Under the pieces are notes generated by a model that made no database searches, was not told the origin of the DNA, and worked only from the letters and a program-made list of their open reading frames with translations. The translations under genes were made by a program, and so were the position numbers. From Mytilus trossulus (taxonomy: Eukaryota > Mollusca > Bivalvia > Mytilida > Mytilidae), in contig NC_086376.1 of the NCBI RefSeq assembly GCF_036588685.1, positions 10,741,911 to 10,805,910 of the forward strand: a stretch of DNA of 64,000 bases, in the 5' to 3' direction. Positions 45,394 through 57,164 of the stretch are shown one piece after another; the first letter of the stretch is position 1; every line of letters starts with the position of its first letter.

Positions 45394-46426
45394 GATCACT
45401 GCTCCCCCTAATTAATCCACCTCTGGTTTTCCATCTTGAACTATATATATCTATTAGCCTGAGACTACTATAACAAAGTAGTCGCAGCCAGTATCACTAT
45501 CACTATCAGTAAATGAAAGCTGAGTAATGTAGTGTATACGTAGTCTGTACAAGGATTTGTATGGTACAAATCCTTGGTCTGTATATAACCAATTAGTTAC
45601 CAAATTATTATGCACTATACATACCTGTTTATTTTATCTACAAAGACGAGATTTATCTAATAACAAGTCTTGTGACTGCTATTGTTGTTCTCTGGATATT
45701 GGCTCTTATTTGGAAAACATATTATGGATATTTTCATTCAACTTTCCTCTTTTCTTTCCGTTTTCATTCTTATCGCTGAAGGATTCTATATTTAGCAAAG
45801 GGGAAATTACAGATCTGAATCAATGAAGCTCTTTATAATATTTCGCCCCTAATTTGGTTTGCACCCTGAGTCGTTTCGCCCTATAAATTTTATTAAATCA
45901 TACCTTGTATTTGATACTGCTGGTATGTATTGCGTCTGGTTCAAATCAGGAGCGCTTGTATTGTATATATCTGCTATTACAGATCAATCTTAGATCGTTG
46001 TCTGTGTTGTGTTATCAATCGATGCAAGACGTTTCGGTCATACTGCCAGTCAGCCTGGACTTTCTATACTGAATAAGAAAGTCCCTGTGCCAGTTCGGCC
46101 ATACTTTCTTAATAAACGGTTGCCTTGTTTTAAAGGGACAATGAAAATAGCTGTCAAATGCATGTTCATCGATTTCACTCAAAATTTCATTTTTTTTCTT
46201 TTTGTAGATCGAATCATTCAATCAAATGGTTAAGAAAATAAAGTGTTGACAAATTTACCGTATGAGAAAATGAAGTTCGGTTAAAGTATCTAATCATGCA
46301 TTTGATGAAATACAGTTCACTTGACAACATTTAAGATACACAATGAATATAAGGCTTGAACACAATCCTATTACATCTTTTGCATACCCGATGTATACAA
46401 TATAAATACGGCTTATATATAATACG
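45394..46426. other. Intergenic DNA without a recognised gene
   Basis: Several short frames on both strands but no family motif, splice-consistent pair or long repeat that I can name. It may contain the BRF2 transcription start. Confidence 0.35.
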
Positions 46427-46562
46427 GGCCTTTTATAGCTGACTATGGAGTATGGGCTTTGCTCATTGTAGAAGGCCGTACGGTGACCTACAGTTGTTAA
46501 TTTCTGTGTCATTTTGGTCTCTTGTGGACAGTTGTCTCATTGGCAATCATACCACATCTTTT
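46427..46562 (+). repeat. Dispersed repeat ('GCTGACTATG..GTATGGGCTTTGCTC')
   Basis: From 'gggccttttatagctgacta' to 'atcataccacatctttt'. Copies occur at 53234-53375 and partially at 60829-60870. It shares the TTGTCTCATTGGCA end with the 8607 family. Confidence 0.65.
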
Positions 46563-47095
46563 TTATATTTTTTATATTATACACAAGCTGGCAAATGTTG
46601 TAACTTTCGGAAAGGCATGTCACCGTTTCACTGGCCTGTTTTATGCCCCTGAAGTAGCGTTTCGTGTTACCCATGTCCGTCCGACATTAACCAAACTTAT
46701 ATGCAATGCTTATCACCACAAAACACAGATCAAGTTAGAAATTGCGGGTAGCGTCACTTTTACCTTTCTTGTGGTATCATATGGTCTTTTTTATAAATGA
46801 AAAAAAAATCTAAATCAGTCGTTTCTGTTCTAAAACTTTAGATTGCCTCAACCATGCAAATGATATGGAAATTATACACAATGCTTATAAGTATATAACC
46901 ATACAACATTAGTCAGCATTTGCGTATACTGAGTGGTGAACCTTTCAGGGATGTCAGAGTTATAGGTGGAGAGAAGATCGGAGATAACCGGACAGGAGGT
47001 TTTTTTCCGAATTGAAAATTTTAAACCATTAATTAAGTGAATGAATTCTCTTTCAACTTTCAGATAAAATGAAATAAAAATGCGGCTACTGCTTC

Positions 47096-47180
47096 GTAGA
47101 ACCTACCGTTACCCCTTTGTTGTATAATCTACCACCTACCGTTCCCCCTTTGTTGTAGAACCTACCGTTCCCCCTTTGTT
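47096..47180 (+). repeat. Short tandem repeat 'GTAGAACCTACCGTTCCCCC'
   Basis: Three imperfect copies of a 26-36 bp unit ending CCCCTTTGTT. Confidence 0.8.
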
Positions 47181-47223
47181 CAACACATGATAGATCAGCA
47201 TTATGAGAAGGATATCAAGCTAT

Positions 47224-47376
47224 TGCAGTGGCGGATCCAGAGGGGGGAGGGGGTTCCGGGGGTTGGAACCCCTTTTTTTGGCAGATCAATGCATTTGAAT
47301 GGGACATATAGTTGGACCCCCCCCCCTTTATCCTGGGTTGAGAGCCCCCTTTTTTAAATGGCTGGATCCGCCCCTG
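47224..47376. mobile_element. MITE with GGATCC ends, copy
   Basis: Starts 'cagtggcggatccagagg' and ends 'ggctggatccgcccctg', with the same interior as 45237-45393. Confidence 0.85.
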
Positions 47377-47384
47377 TATTGATG

Positions 47385-47736
47385 TGAACATTAAACTTCA
47401 AAATTATACCAGAAGTATGTATAGATAATGGCTGGACTATTTCTGCCAATAAAACATCTGAAACAATACATGTTTCAAAACCCAGTTTTATACCAAAGGA
47501 CAGTCCATTAAGGAAAATCATCACAGTTTCAAATGACGCAAAACAAAATACAAACGAGACGAATTTTTTTGACATACACTATCAGTGAAACGAATACGAA
47601 TATTGCTAAAGATAGCGACGGAAGAATGGTTGGAAAAAAGCATTTTACTTTCAAATACATGAAAGTCGAATACGGTACACAACAACGACATCTGACCGAA
47701 ATTAACGGCATATATTTTACAATATTTGATATGTAG
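47385..47736 (+). pseudogene. Possible coding remnant with one frame change, unknown family
   Basis: One frame reads FKIIPEVCIDNGWTISANKT and continues about 60 codons to a stop at FFDIHYQ. A second frame overlaps the stop region and continues for about 50 codons, with GRMVGKKHFTFKYMKVEYGT, to a TAG. The combined composition looks coding, but I recognise no family and see no splice pair. It could be a broken transposon gene or a relic of a last exon. Confidence 0.25.
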
Positions 47737-48186
47737 TTTGTTTAGTATATATATTTAAGCCAATAAAGCTTTACTATGGACAAATAATCGTATCTTGATA
47801 TTATATACACAGTGATCAATTTCATCTTTGAGTTGCAAATTACATATTGCAAGACTCCGTACAGACAAAAGTTGTTATTTTGCAATTCGCCGTACAACGT
47901 TCTGCAATTCATTTATTTTTGTATTTCGTTAGTTAGTTGTTTGTTCTAAATCAGCCAATGTGTATGTCTTCTCGCCTGTGTTATCACATTTTTGGGTTTA
48001 CTATAAAAGTTGACTATACGGTATGGAATTTGCGCATCAATTTGCTCTAATGCATGCGCACGTCATTGGGATTCTGGATGATGTCCTGCATGTCCCCCAA
48101 GTACCTATGTAATATACATGTCGTGTACATGTTATTATTTCGTACAGGTTATTACCTTACAAACATTTTATACAAGTAATTTGTAT

Positions 48187-49596
48187 GAGACCATCATACA
48201 AGTTATAACCTGTACAAATACAATTGTACAAGTAATTACTCGTACAATTTTTACTGAGAAAAAGATAATATAAACTTGTACAAATCTTTATTCTACCTTG
48301 GCCTATAGCTATTTGATGTTCTCAACAAATCGTTTCCCTTAAAGGTATAAACTTTCAACACATGTGTACTTTTTGTATTGATAACAAATATATGAGCAAA
48401 ATATAAAAAAGTCAAAACTAAGGTGTAAAGATGAAAAACATTGTAAAATAATTTTAATATGATTAAATAATTAACTTGTGCCAAAAAATCTTCTAATAAT
48501 GGTATTCACATCCGTAAGATACAGAGAGAAAATAAGTAATTTAAAGAAAGCCAAATTAAGCACTTCAAAAATATTTCTTACGCCGGGCAGTATTGTGTTT
48601 TGAATGTAACAGAAACACTCATTCGCAAAGTGGACGAAATTATGAGATAATGTTATAATACCAGTGCAAATCGTAGAGAGAGGTCCGATGGACTGTAGAA
48701 ATATCAAAGGAGTTGTGCTGAATATTGCCGAAAATGGATACAAAATAGGAACACAAGTTTGACTCATGATTAGTTTAATGAGTTGAAATCAAATCAAAAA
48801 GATTCAGATAGAGGATTTGACAATGTTGGACATACCAGAGAATGTGGTTACCAAGGCCATGTTCACTACAGTTATCGGGGAAGCTGTAAGACAGGCACAT
48901 GTAAAAGCAAAAGATTGAACGTATTATATGTAATTCCAGATGTCATGCTTACTTCTCTTGTGCAAATAAATAGGTTATTTGATCTATTATGCTTTAATTT
49001 GGTTTCCAATATATGATTTTACATATGCAACTTTTTATTATGATTTATGTTTGAAAATTAATGGTAAAAGGGTTTCATATTATTTTTGCTTTTAACGACT
49101 TTGTCACTTTTCACCATTTGTCCGTAATTAAGTGGCAACAAGCTGTTTAGCTGAATTTGCTCAAGATGTCATGTTATCTTATGTTGTTATACTCTGTGTC
49201 CGTCGTTTGTCTGTAATCTTCCGTAACAATTAAAAAATAACACTAATACACACTTACTTTAACAAAAAAGAAAAGAAAAACAAACAAAGTTTACATTTCA
49301 AAAATATTTACACTGAATAATCATCTACTATGCAAAAATAAACAAACAAACAAAAAATGAATAAGAGAAAATAGTAAAATAAAACAAAAAAACCTGACAA
49401 TCGACAAAACATCCTTGACCATGTACCCCACAGAAAAGGAGTTTTTTTTTAATAAAACATTTAAATCAAAAGAAGAAACAAACATAACTCAAAGATAATA
49501 TGTTGTACAAGTTATTATCTTTTTCTCAACAAAAATTGTACAGGTAATTACTGGTACAATCAATCATATTTGTACCAGTAATAACATGTATGATGG
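48187..49596. mobile_element. 1.4-kb element with about 100-bp terminal inverted repeats
   Basis: The left end 'gaccatcatacaagttataa' and following block with 'gagaaaaagataata' near 48258 is mirrored by 49502-49596 ('tattatctttttctcaac' to 'acatgtatgatggc'). An about 80-bp direct repeat ('cattgggattctggat' to 'ataatatacatgtcgtg') flanks it at 48063-48124 and 49617-49681. The interior holds an integrase-like remnant. Confidence 0.7.
48650..49010 (+). pseudogene. Remnant of a KRBA2-like/integrase-type transposon protein, C-terminal part
   Basis: One frame reads CRNIKGVVLNIAENGYKIGT and a later frame reads ECGYQGHVHYSYRGSCKTGT then CKSKRLNVL. In KRAB-A-domain-containing-protein-2-like integrases a conserved C-terminus runs N..GVVL.....YKIGT..G and later QGYV.C.C.G.C.T..CKC.....CNS.CH; here several cysteines are lost and frames are broken. 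The identification is by remembered pattern only. The DDE catalytic core is not present. Confidence 0.5.
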
Positions 49597-49696
49597 CATC
49601 CAGTTGCTCTAATGCACGTCATTGGGATTCTGGATTATGTCCTGCATGTCCCCCAAGTACCTATGTAATATACATGTCGTGTAATAACCTGTACAA

Positions 49697-50283
49697 AATA
49701 ATAAAATGAACACAATATATATATATGTAACTGTTGTGGATAGTAAACTCGGAATTGATAGTAAATAGCAAATTCTAGTTATTCCTAGTATATCTATGTT
49801 CATATTATGTACCGTGAGTCAAATGCATTATTGGAAACGAAAAAACTCACAGATTTTTTAAAAAGAAGCAATGGCTATTAATAAAAAATGTCCTGTCCCC
49901 AACAAGCTTTGATGAATATAGTAACGACACGGGACATGAAATTCCTAGAAAAATTAGTCGGAGGATGATACAATTTATGAAAAAGATTTACTGTTTAATA
50001 CAACATTGAAACATAACAATTAGATACTCCATTGTTAACATGTAAATACTATCTTTCCAGTTAAATAAAGTACATGAATGTATTAACCGAGGAATGTAAA
50101 TGACAACTGTCTTCACGGACATGAGTTTCTAGAAAAACTAGTCTACTCTGGGGGACATACCGATATTATTAATATCGGACTAAAATTAGACCAGTAAACT
50201 TGTAACCGCGTGGATTTTTCAGTATACTAGCTAGTTACTAGTATATATATATGTCAACCAGGGCTCATAAATCGATCAAATTA
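49697..50283. other. Intergenic DNA, nothing recognised
   Basis: AT-rich with an (AT)n tract near 49717 and no gene or long repeat that I can support. Confidence 0.4.
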
Positions 50284-50635
50284 TTCTTCAGTGACGGATC
50301 TAGGGGGTCCGGGGGTTGAAACCAAATTTTCAGTGGACGATCAATGAAGTTGAATGGGTGGCATAATATATAGCTGAAACACCCCTTTTAAGGCTTTTAT
50401 CCTGTGTTGGATCGACCCCCTCGTTTTAAAAATTGCTGCATCCGACAACGGGGGGGGGGGGGGGTCTCTTCCCAGGGGCGGATGCAGGAATTTTCGAAAG
50501 GGGTGTGCTAACCCAGGGCACAGGGGGGGGGGGGGGGGTGCAAAACATATGTCCCGATACAAATGCATTGATCGGCAAAAAAAAAGGGGGGTGCGCACCC
50601 CCGGAACCCCCCCCCCTCTGGATCCGCCACTGCAG
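50284..50635. mobile_element. Two adjacent, opposed GGATCC-end MITE copies
   Basis: A decayed forward copy (50293 'cggatctagggggtccgg' to about 50450) is followed by a reverse copy (50474 'ggggcggatgcagg' to 'ggatccgccactg' at 50632). They carry poly-G runs of 14-17 nt at 50450-50464 and 50524-50540. Frames over this region are repeat shadows. Confidence 0.7.
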
Positions 50636-50929
50636 TTCCTATATAAAGGTATATACATATGTGCCGCTGGAATGGGTCCCTTTTTTGATCCGTCAAATAT
50701 ATCAATGGGGTGCAATTTTACCGAGGAAATATATCAATAGGTAGTAATTGATGCATATACTAAGTATGTACTATTTGAGCTGATAAATATATGAATGGGT
50801 TATGATTTCGCTGTGAAATATATGTATAGGTAGGGATTTCACAATTATTCAATATATGAATTGGGGGTGTTTTTAAAATCCCAGCTGCACACCTGTACCC
50901 AAAATCCCATGTTGAGACAGTATATATGT

Positions 50930-51475
50930 TATACCAACATTGAAAGAAGTAAACGCATTTGCTTATCCTGTAACAGACAAGAAATTGAGGATGAATACCA
51001 TTTCTTCTTAATCTGTCCATGATATACATCATTAAGGGATACCTATATACAAAATATTAATAAAAATCTTAATTTCAATTTTATTAAATTTCAGTCCACT
51101 ATAACACTTAAGCATTTGACTGTACTTTTAAATAGCAGTCTACCAGTCATTATAAAAATCACCATAAAGTATATTAATGATTGTCTTTTATTAAGAACAT
51201 CTGTATAACTTGTATTTCTTTTAATATGCAATGCCAACCTAATTGTTGTTTGTGGTTTTTTTTCAATTGTTCATGAACATTAATAATGTGTTAACTGTTG
51301 ATATTTATAGCCTTTTTTCTTCTTTGCTGTGAATACCACTGTCACTCTAATATAATTGTAATCAATTTAACTATTGTAAGTTTATTGTCTTAATTTTGTA
51401 TGCCATAACCATTTAATGTAAATGTGTTTGTGCGAATAAAATATTGTCTATTGTCTATATTGTCTATATATCGCT
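50930..51475 (+). pseudogene. 3' end of a non-LTR retrotransposon (LINE)
   Basis: The plus-strand frame gives ERSKRICLSCNRQEIEDEYH then FFLICP, the Cys/His C-terminal cap of LINE ORF2. A decayed tail and 3' UTR follow, ending in AATAAAATATTGTCTATTGTC tandem repeats of the kind that terminate CR1/L2-type elements. It is 5'-truncated, with stops, and not functional. Confidence 0.8.
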
Positions 51476-51707
51476 TTATTCAATTAAATATTCCCGCCTT
51501 TTTACTTTTTAATTAATATACTCGGACTTTTTTATCAATTGTACGGGAAAGTTTAGAGAGATAGGATTTGGTCACTCAGGGCACCTGCATAAACAACAAT
51601 GGCTGCCAATGTAAAGAAGAAATAGAAACCTAAAAAAAATCTCCTTTTTAGAAATCTTTCCTATCTCTAAGTGATTTTTAAAGTATCTTTAAGTTAAAAA
51701 ATTCAAG

Positions 51708-54700
51708 ATGTCTGATCTTACAAAAGTCGGAAGTGGTTTAGATTCTGCAAAGTCTAGAAAACGCCGTCCACGTTTTGCAAATGTCAATGAAAAGAAAATT
51801 GCTGATGATGAATTTATGGCAGCTGCAATTGGCGATGTAGAATGGCTGAAACAAAGCCTTCGTGAAGCCAAGGGACAAATCAACTTTGACAAAAATGTAA
51901 GCGTTTGATGAAGAAATGAAACTCGTTGATAGAAATAAAAAACCGAGTGCCAATGAATCTGTATTTTACACAAACAAGTCACTTGTTTTTATCCACGGGA
52001 AGATCCACTTTCAAGGTATATTTGCATTGATAGTGACCTGTGTTTGTACATCAGGGATCTCCATCACCTATTTTGTAATGGTGCACCGATAGTCCAAATA
52101 ATTATGACATCTGGCAAGGCTGGAAGGCGTCCCAGAAAAAAATTAAAAATAGTCATAATTATTTGAACTAGTGCACCACCATCATTATGCCACTATCAAA
52201 TGATCCCTGCCATCATGGCCATATCTTCCACGACCATCAAATGATCTCTGCCATCATGGCCATATCTTCCACGACCATCAAATGATCTCTGCCATCATGG
52301 CCATATCTTCCACGACCATCAAATGATCCCTGCCATCATGGCCATATCTTCCACGACCATCAAATGATCTCTGCCATCATGGCCATATCTTCTGCCATCA
52401 TCAAATCTGTACTAGTATTTCCCACATCTGAATATGGAACTTTACAGATTTCTTTTGGCTATTATGTGACAGGTTGGTCTGCATATAAATTATACATGCT
52501 TGCAGAGGAGGACAGATTTAAATTTCTTGGTTGTAGTGATTCCAATCTACTACACAAAGATAGAGTTTTTGAACTGGTCGGTCTTACTAAGATCTACAAT
52601 GTTTGACTGCTTGTTTGTTGTTACAGACTTGTTGGTTTATAATGTTTTTAGTAACAAAGTAATTGTACCCTGCTGCTGTTGTCAAAATTTGTTTCTGTTT
52701 CTCCTGCCGCCGCTGTTTTTGTTAGCAATTATAATCAATTGCAGAACATTAACCCTCAGGCTTTTTGTAAATTTGTAAATTTTACAATCAAAATGGTTCT
52801 TCTGTTTTTAAACATTTAACAGTCTGAGGGATATCCGGCTAAACATCTGTAATCACTTGTACAGGTAGATTGACACACCTGACAAAATACTATATACATT
52901 ATTTGTGTGCAGTTGTAGCCCCCAACAACCCAATAGTGACTGTAGAAATTGGTAGAGTCGGTGGACTACAATTAGTTTTTTTCAGTCGAAAACAATAATT
53001 TAATGATAGCTATATACATGTACATCTTAAAAGTCAACAAACATACAGACAAGTAAGTTTTGGTATGTAAGTGTCTAACTCTTATTGGGCAATATGGAAA
53101 AAAAAATTATTGTAGAGGCATGCCAGGTTAGGTAAGGTGCCAGCGAACATATATATGAACCCTGCCATATTCTGTATATATAGCTGTCCCAATTCAGTTT
53201 TCTCTTAAAAACATTTTTACATTTGTCGTTTCAGGGCCTTTTATAGTTCACTATACAGTATGAATTTTGCTCAATGACTAAGGCCTTACAGTGAACTACA
53301 TTATTTGCACATGTATACATTATACTTCTATGTCATTTGGACTCTGGCATAGTGTATCTCATTGCCAATACATCTTCTCATTGGTTGATGAGTTATCTTA
53401 TGTACTCATGTTTTTTATTTTCATCATTTGTCATGTACATGTATAATATACAATGTAGCTTTCTATTTTCAGGGTCTTTCAGCTTTACATTTAGCAGCCA
53501 TCCATGGTAGACTGGAATGCCTGAAGCTACTTGTTGAGAAGTACAAATATAATATAAACTTGCCTAGTACAACTGGGTGGAGAGCAGTTCACTTGAGTAT
53601 AAGTAATCAGACGGGAAAGAGGGCATTGGAATGTCTAAAGTACCTAGTGGACAAAAAAGCTAATCCTTCTGTGTAAGTCATGTCATTGTAATGTTTAAAG
53701 TACCTAGTAGACATAAAAGCTAATCCTTCTGTGTAAGTCATGTCATTGTACTTTAGTTATATAAGTCTTGATGTAGCCTTTTTGAAAATAAACTCATCAT
53801 AGATACCAGGACTAAATTAAGTATATATAATCCGGACCATATGAGTATCTGGACCATACGCGTATGGTCATGACCATATGGGTATATACTCATATGGTCC
53901 GACCATACGCGTATGGTCGGACTGTACGCGTATGGTCGGGTTAATCAACAAGTATACTTTTAAACTCTTCATCAGGTGTGACCCTTCTTGGTTGTTACGT
54001 CACTAAAATGTCATTTTATTATAAATAAAGGAAAACTTATAAAAAAACAGTTTCACACAGTTAATATTACTTACTATTTGTAAGTACAATTAGGAGAAGA
54101 TGTCAAAATCAAATGAACATATTGTAAAAGGAATTTTATTGTTTAAAGAAGGTGACATCACTGGCAAGGATCATGATATTTTTTTTAAAGATCATGATAT
54201 TTTTTTTAAAATATATTTTGTTCAAATATTAAAAGTGTATGTTTCTTTATTTTTAAATAGCATTTAAGAGCAATGCAATAGCTACTGCCTTTATTTAATT
54301 TGATCTGTGATATTCATTTTATGATATTGGAGATCTAGAGTTTCTTAAAAACACCGTAGACACATCGGAATTGTCCGAGTCGATATCACTTCACACAGCC
54401 AAAACAAGCAATCGCAGAAAGGCTACATGTATGGTACCGTGTGAATGTCATTCTAAGTATACAAAAGCATATACAAATACAATTAGCGATGAAAACTAAG
54501 ATTAACTGACTGTGGCATCAATATTTAATGTTTATGTAGCTTTTGAAATGTAAAATTAATACGTATTATTTCTATTGTACATTTGAAAAAATACCTATAT
54601 GGTCCAAATACTCATATGGTCCAGCCCGTTAGTAACCAAACGAGTATAATACTCATATGGTCCGACCATACGCGTACGGTCAGACCATACGCGTATGGTC

Positions 54701-57164
54701 GGGGTCGGACCATATGAGTATACGCATATGGTCATGACCATACGCGTATGGTCCAAATACTCATTTGGTCCGGAACATATACGCCAGACGCGCGTTTCGT
54801 CTACAAAAGACTCATCAATGATGCTCGAATCCAAAAAAGTTAAAAAGGCCAAATAAAGTACGAAGTTATAGAGCATTGAGAACCAAAATTCCTAAAAGTT
54901 TTGCCGAAATGAGTTGCATGTTATAAATTTAACTGCTTTATTACATATTTGATGCAGAGTACGGTTTAACAGAATTTATAAAAGTAAGCATAGAATATTT
55001 GAAAATTTTGGTGATTTCATTTAATTTGAAAATAAGATTTTTAAAATTTGAAAATAAGAATAAATACTTCCTCTTTTTGAAAAAAATAGTACAGTTTACT
55101 TGTAAAATTAAAAATATTATGTCTAAACTTCTGTTTTATTTAAAGGATAATCACTATCAGTGAATTATGTAAGCAGTTTATTTGAAAAAAACAACCCCAA
55201 AAACAGATGCCTGATAAATGAAAAATAAGAGAATTATTTTTGAAATCTGACATTTAACTGGTTTAAATTGGATAGCAGCACTATATTTTAAAAGATATTA
55301 GGGAAATTTCAAGCTCAACATTTGATATGAAAACTTGTTTATCATAACCTTTACCTAGATATTGTAGATATTTATGCCAAGTGATAGCTGCTGATGTGTC
55401 AAAACCTCAAGACGTTATGTAAATACATATAGTATGTTTCAGTTATATACTAAAATCTTTCAGTGTTAACAATGATGGGATAACACCTGTGCACCAAGCA
55501 GCTTCAGAAGGTCATGTTCAGTGTTTGAAATTATTGATTGAGGTTGAGGCCCAGATTGATGGAAAAGACTGTCGTGGCCATACTCCACTGGATCTGGCCA
55601 AATTATGGGGACATAAAAAATGTGCAAGGTATTTAGATACTAAGCTTTTAAAAAAAGTGGATATGAAATGAAGGTACATTATAAAACAATCCCATTATAT
55701 ATTGAATGATGCTATATATGTATTAGTGTAACATGTCTTTCACTGGAATCATTTGATCATTGTCAAATACATTTAATTGGTAATGGACTAGCTGTTCCCT
55801 TCAGTCATAGACTATTGACTTTGAAACTTTTGTCATAGTTTACATATACATGCATGGTAAAGTTTGTGATTAGGTCAGTTCAAGGGAACCACTTGAAGTA
55901 AGTCAATTGTATTTGGTATGAAGTTATTAATAAGCATTGGTATTTTCCATGGAGATCATTTAGCCCTGCGCCCTCAGCTGTGGTCTATTGTCTGACACTT
56001 TTGCTTTGTTTACATGAAGTGCAACAAAAGACATTTTTATACAAAATATCTGTCAAACTCAAGATGATAAAATTCAATGATAAAGTCACTTTGCTGCTTG
56101 GCATTTAAAAGCATATTTAATTGTTAAAATGGTCTTATTTCAGAATTCTGGCCGCAGAACTATGGCACCAGGACAAGGATGGTGTCGCTAAAGAGATGGG
56201 ACAGCTTAAACAATTGAAAATGCAGCAAGTGTTGAAAGAACTAGAAGAAGCTGAAGACTTGCAAAAGGCACAAGAATTCTATGGTGAGAAATCATACCAG
56301 GATTGGCTAAAGAAGAAAAATCTACCTGATCCTAGAACCAAAGAGGAAATGGAGCAGACCAAGGGTAAGAGGGAACCATTACAAAAACCAAATAGTAAAG
56401 CACCACCTCAAGACCAAATGTATTCTAGAGATAAAGATTCCGACAGTAAGATTCATGTATCATTTGAAAATGCAAGTACACCAACACCTGGCTCCAAATA
56501 CGTAAGAGGGTTTTCATTCCGTAGCTCAGAAGAGGCATCAAAGTCTGAAGAGAAGGAAAATCTAGAAAAAAAGCCAAGAGCTAGAACAGCTATAGAACAT
56601 CCTTATGACTGGAGACTAGCATTACATCCACCTAAACCAGGCTACATTACTAACCTTACAGATGAGTACCCACGAGATATGTATACCATGATGCCAAAGA
56701 ATAAATCGGCTACAATGTATTATGATGGGAAATTTGCACCCAAAGTTAATGTCATAGATGAAAACTCCAAACATAGAAAGCTGAAATCAATGAAGATCCA
56801 AAAACCAAATCTCCCGGATGAAGTTATCGATAGATACCTGTCAAACGATCCTACAAGACAAGACAGACCAATGGTGTTCAAATCTCGACATATCTCAGAT
56901 GTAAACAAAAAGAAGAAATATGAAGATAATGTCAAAGGAAAAGATGAAGTAACCTTACATCTTTGTGAAGACTTTTCTTCCTTTATGTACAGGAATGCCC
57001 TTCTGAGGTCAAATACAATTGATGTGATTGGTAAACAAGAATCAGATGACTGGCAGAGCAAGGCCTATCCAACGAAGGATGTTCTTAACACGCTGAAAAT
57101 TTTAAGAAGACCAACACATTTTCCTAATATAAAAGGAGAGGAGTATGTCCTAGGAATTTACTAA
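51708..57164 (+). CDS. ANKRD53: Ankyrin-repeat protein, ANKRD53-like, complete
   Basis: Exons: 51708..51896, 53473..53672, 55464..55628, 56144..57164; phases close exactly to 524 aa, near the 530 aa I recall for human ANKRD53, a microtubule/spindle-associated protein. Exon 1 begins MSDLTKVGSGLDSAKSRKRR and holds DDEFMAAAIGDVEWLKQSL. Exon 2 has GLSALHLAAIHGRLECLKLL and the unusual second repeat NLPSTTGWRAVHLSIS. Exon 3 has GITPVHQAASEGHVQCLKLL and GHTPLDLAKLWGHKKCAR. Exon 4 is non-ankyrin: a charged helical stretch (KEMGQLKQLKMQQVLKEL), a YQDWLKKKNLPDP motif, then a basic Lys/Arg-rich tail. The ankyrin call is secure. The ANKRD53 name rests on length, domain order and the post-ankyrin coil. 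Confidence 0.85.
52077..52180. mobile_element. Compact palindromic MITE ('AGTCCAAATAATTATGAC')
   Basis: The left arm 'agtccaaataattatgac' and right arm 'gtcataattatttgaact' are near-perfect inverted copies, extended outward by GTGCAC. It lies in ankyrin-gene intron 1 and belongs with the ends at 26413-26870. Confidence 0.8.
52196..52400 (+). repeat. 41-bp tandem repeat, 5 copies
   Basis: The unit starting 'tcaaatgatctctgccatca' repeats at 52196, 52237, 52278, 52319 and 52360. It is in ankyrin-gene intron 1. Confidence 0.95.
53234..53375 (+). repeat. Dispersed repeat ('GGGCCTTTTATAGTTCACTATAC')
   Basis: The same family as 46427-46562, with a decayed middle. Confidence 0.6.
53632..53751 (+). 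repeat. 60-bp tandem duplication across the ankyrin exon 2 donor
   Basis: The block ending 'taatccttctgtgtaagtca' is present at 53661 and again at 53721, exactly 60 bp apart, so donor GT|GTAAGT occurs at 53673 and 53733. Use of the second would bring in an in-frame TAA. Confidence 0.95.
53832..54773. mobile_element. 942-bp element with about 110-bp inverted ends made of short palindromes
   Basis: Both ends start CCGGACCA and contain perfect 18-bp palindromes gaccatacgcgtatggtc and ATGAGTAT/ATACTCAT boxes; the left arm (53832-53940) matches the inverted right arm (54655-54773). The interior is AT-rich and non-coding. No target duplication is obvious. It lies in ankyrin-gene intron 2. Confidence 0.8.
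54774..54905 (+). repeat. Partial 'ACTCATCAGTGACGCTC' dispersed repeat
   Basis: 'cgccagacgcgcgtttcgtc' followed by 'ctcatcaatgatgctc', the 34246 family, abutting the palindrome element. Confidence 0.6.

Noticed and set aside
48788-48918. Coding-like plus-strand frame VEIKSKK...VKAKD
   Set aside because: It overlaps another frame whose Cys-rich pattern better fits an integrase C-terminus; judged a shadow.
50341-50744. Overlapping frames on both strands rich in Gly/Pro
   Set aside because: They translate poly-G/poly-C tracts of MITE copies.
56720-57061. 113-codon minus-strand frame
   Set aside because: Antisense shadow of the last exon of the ankyrin gene.
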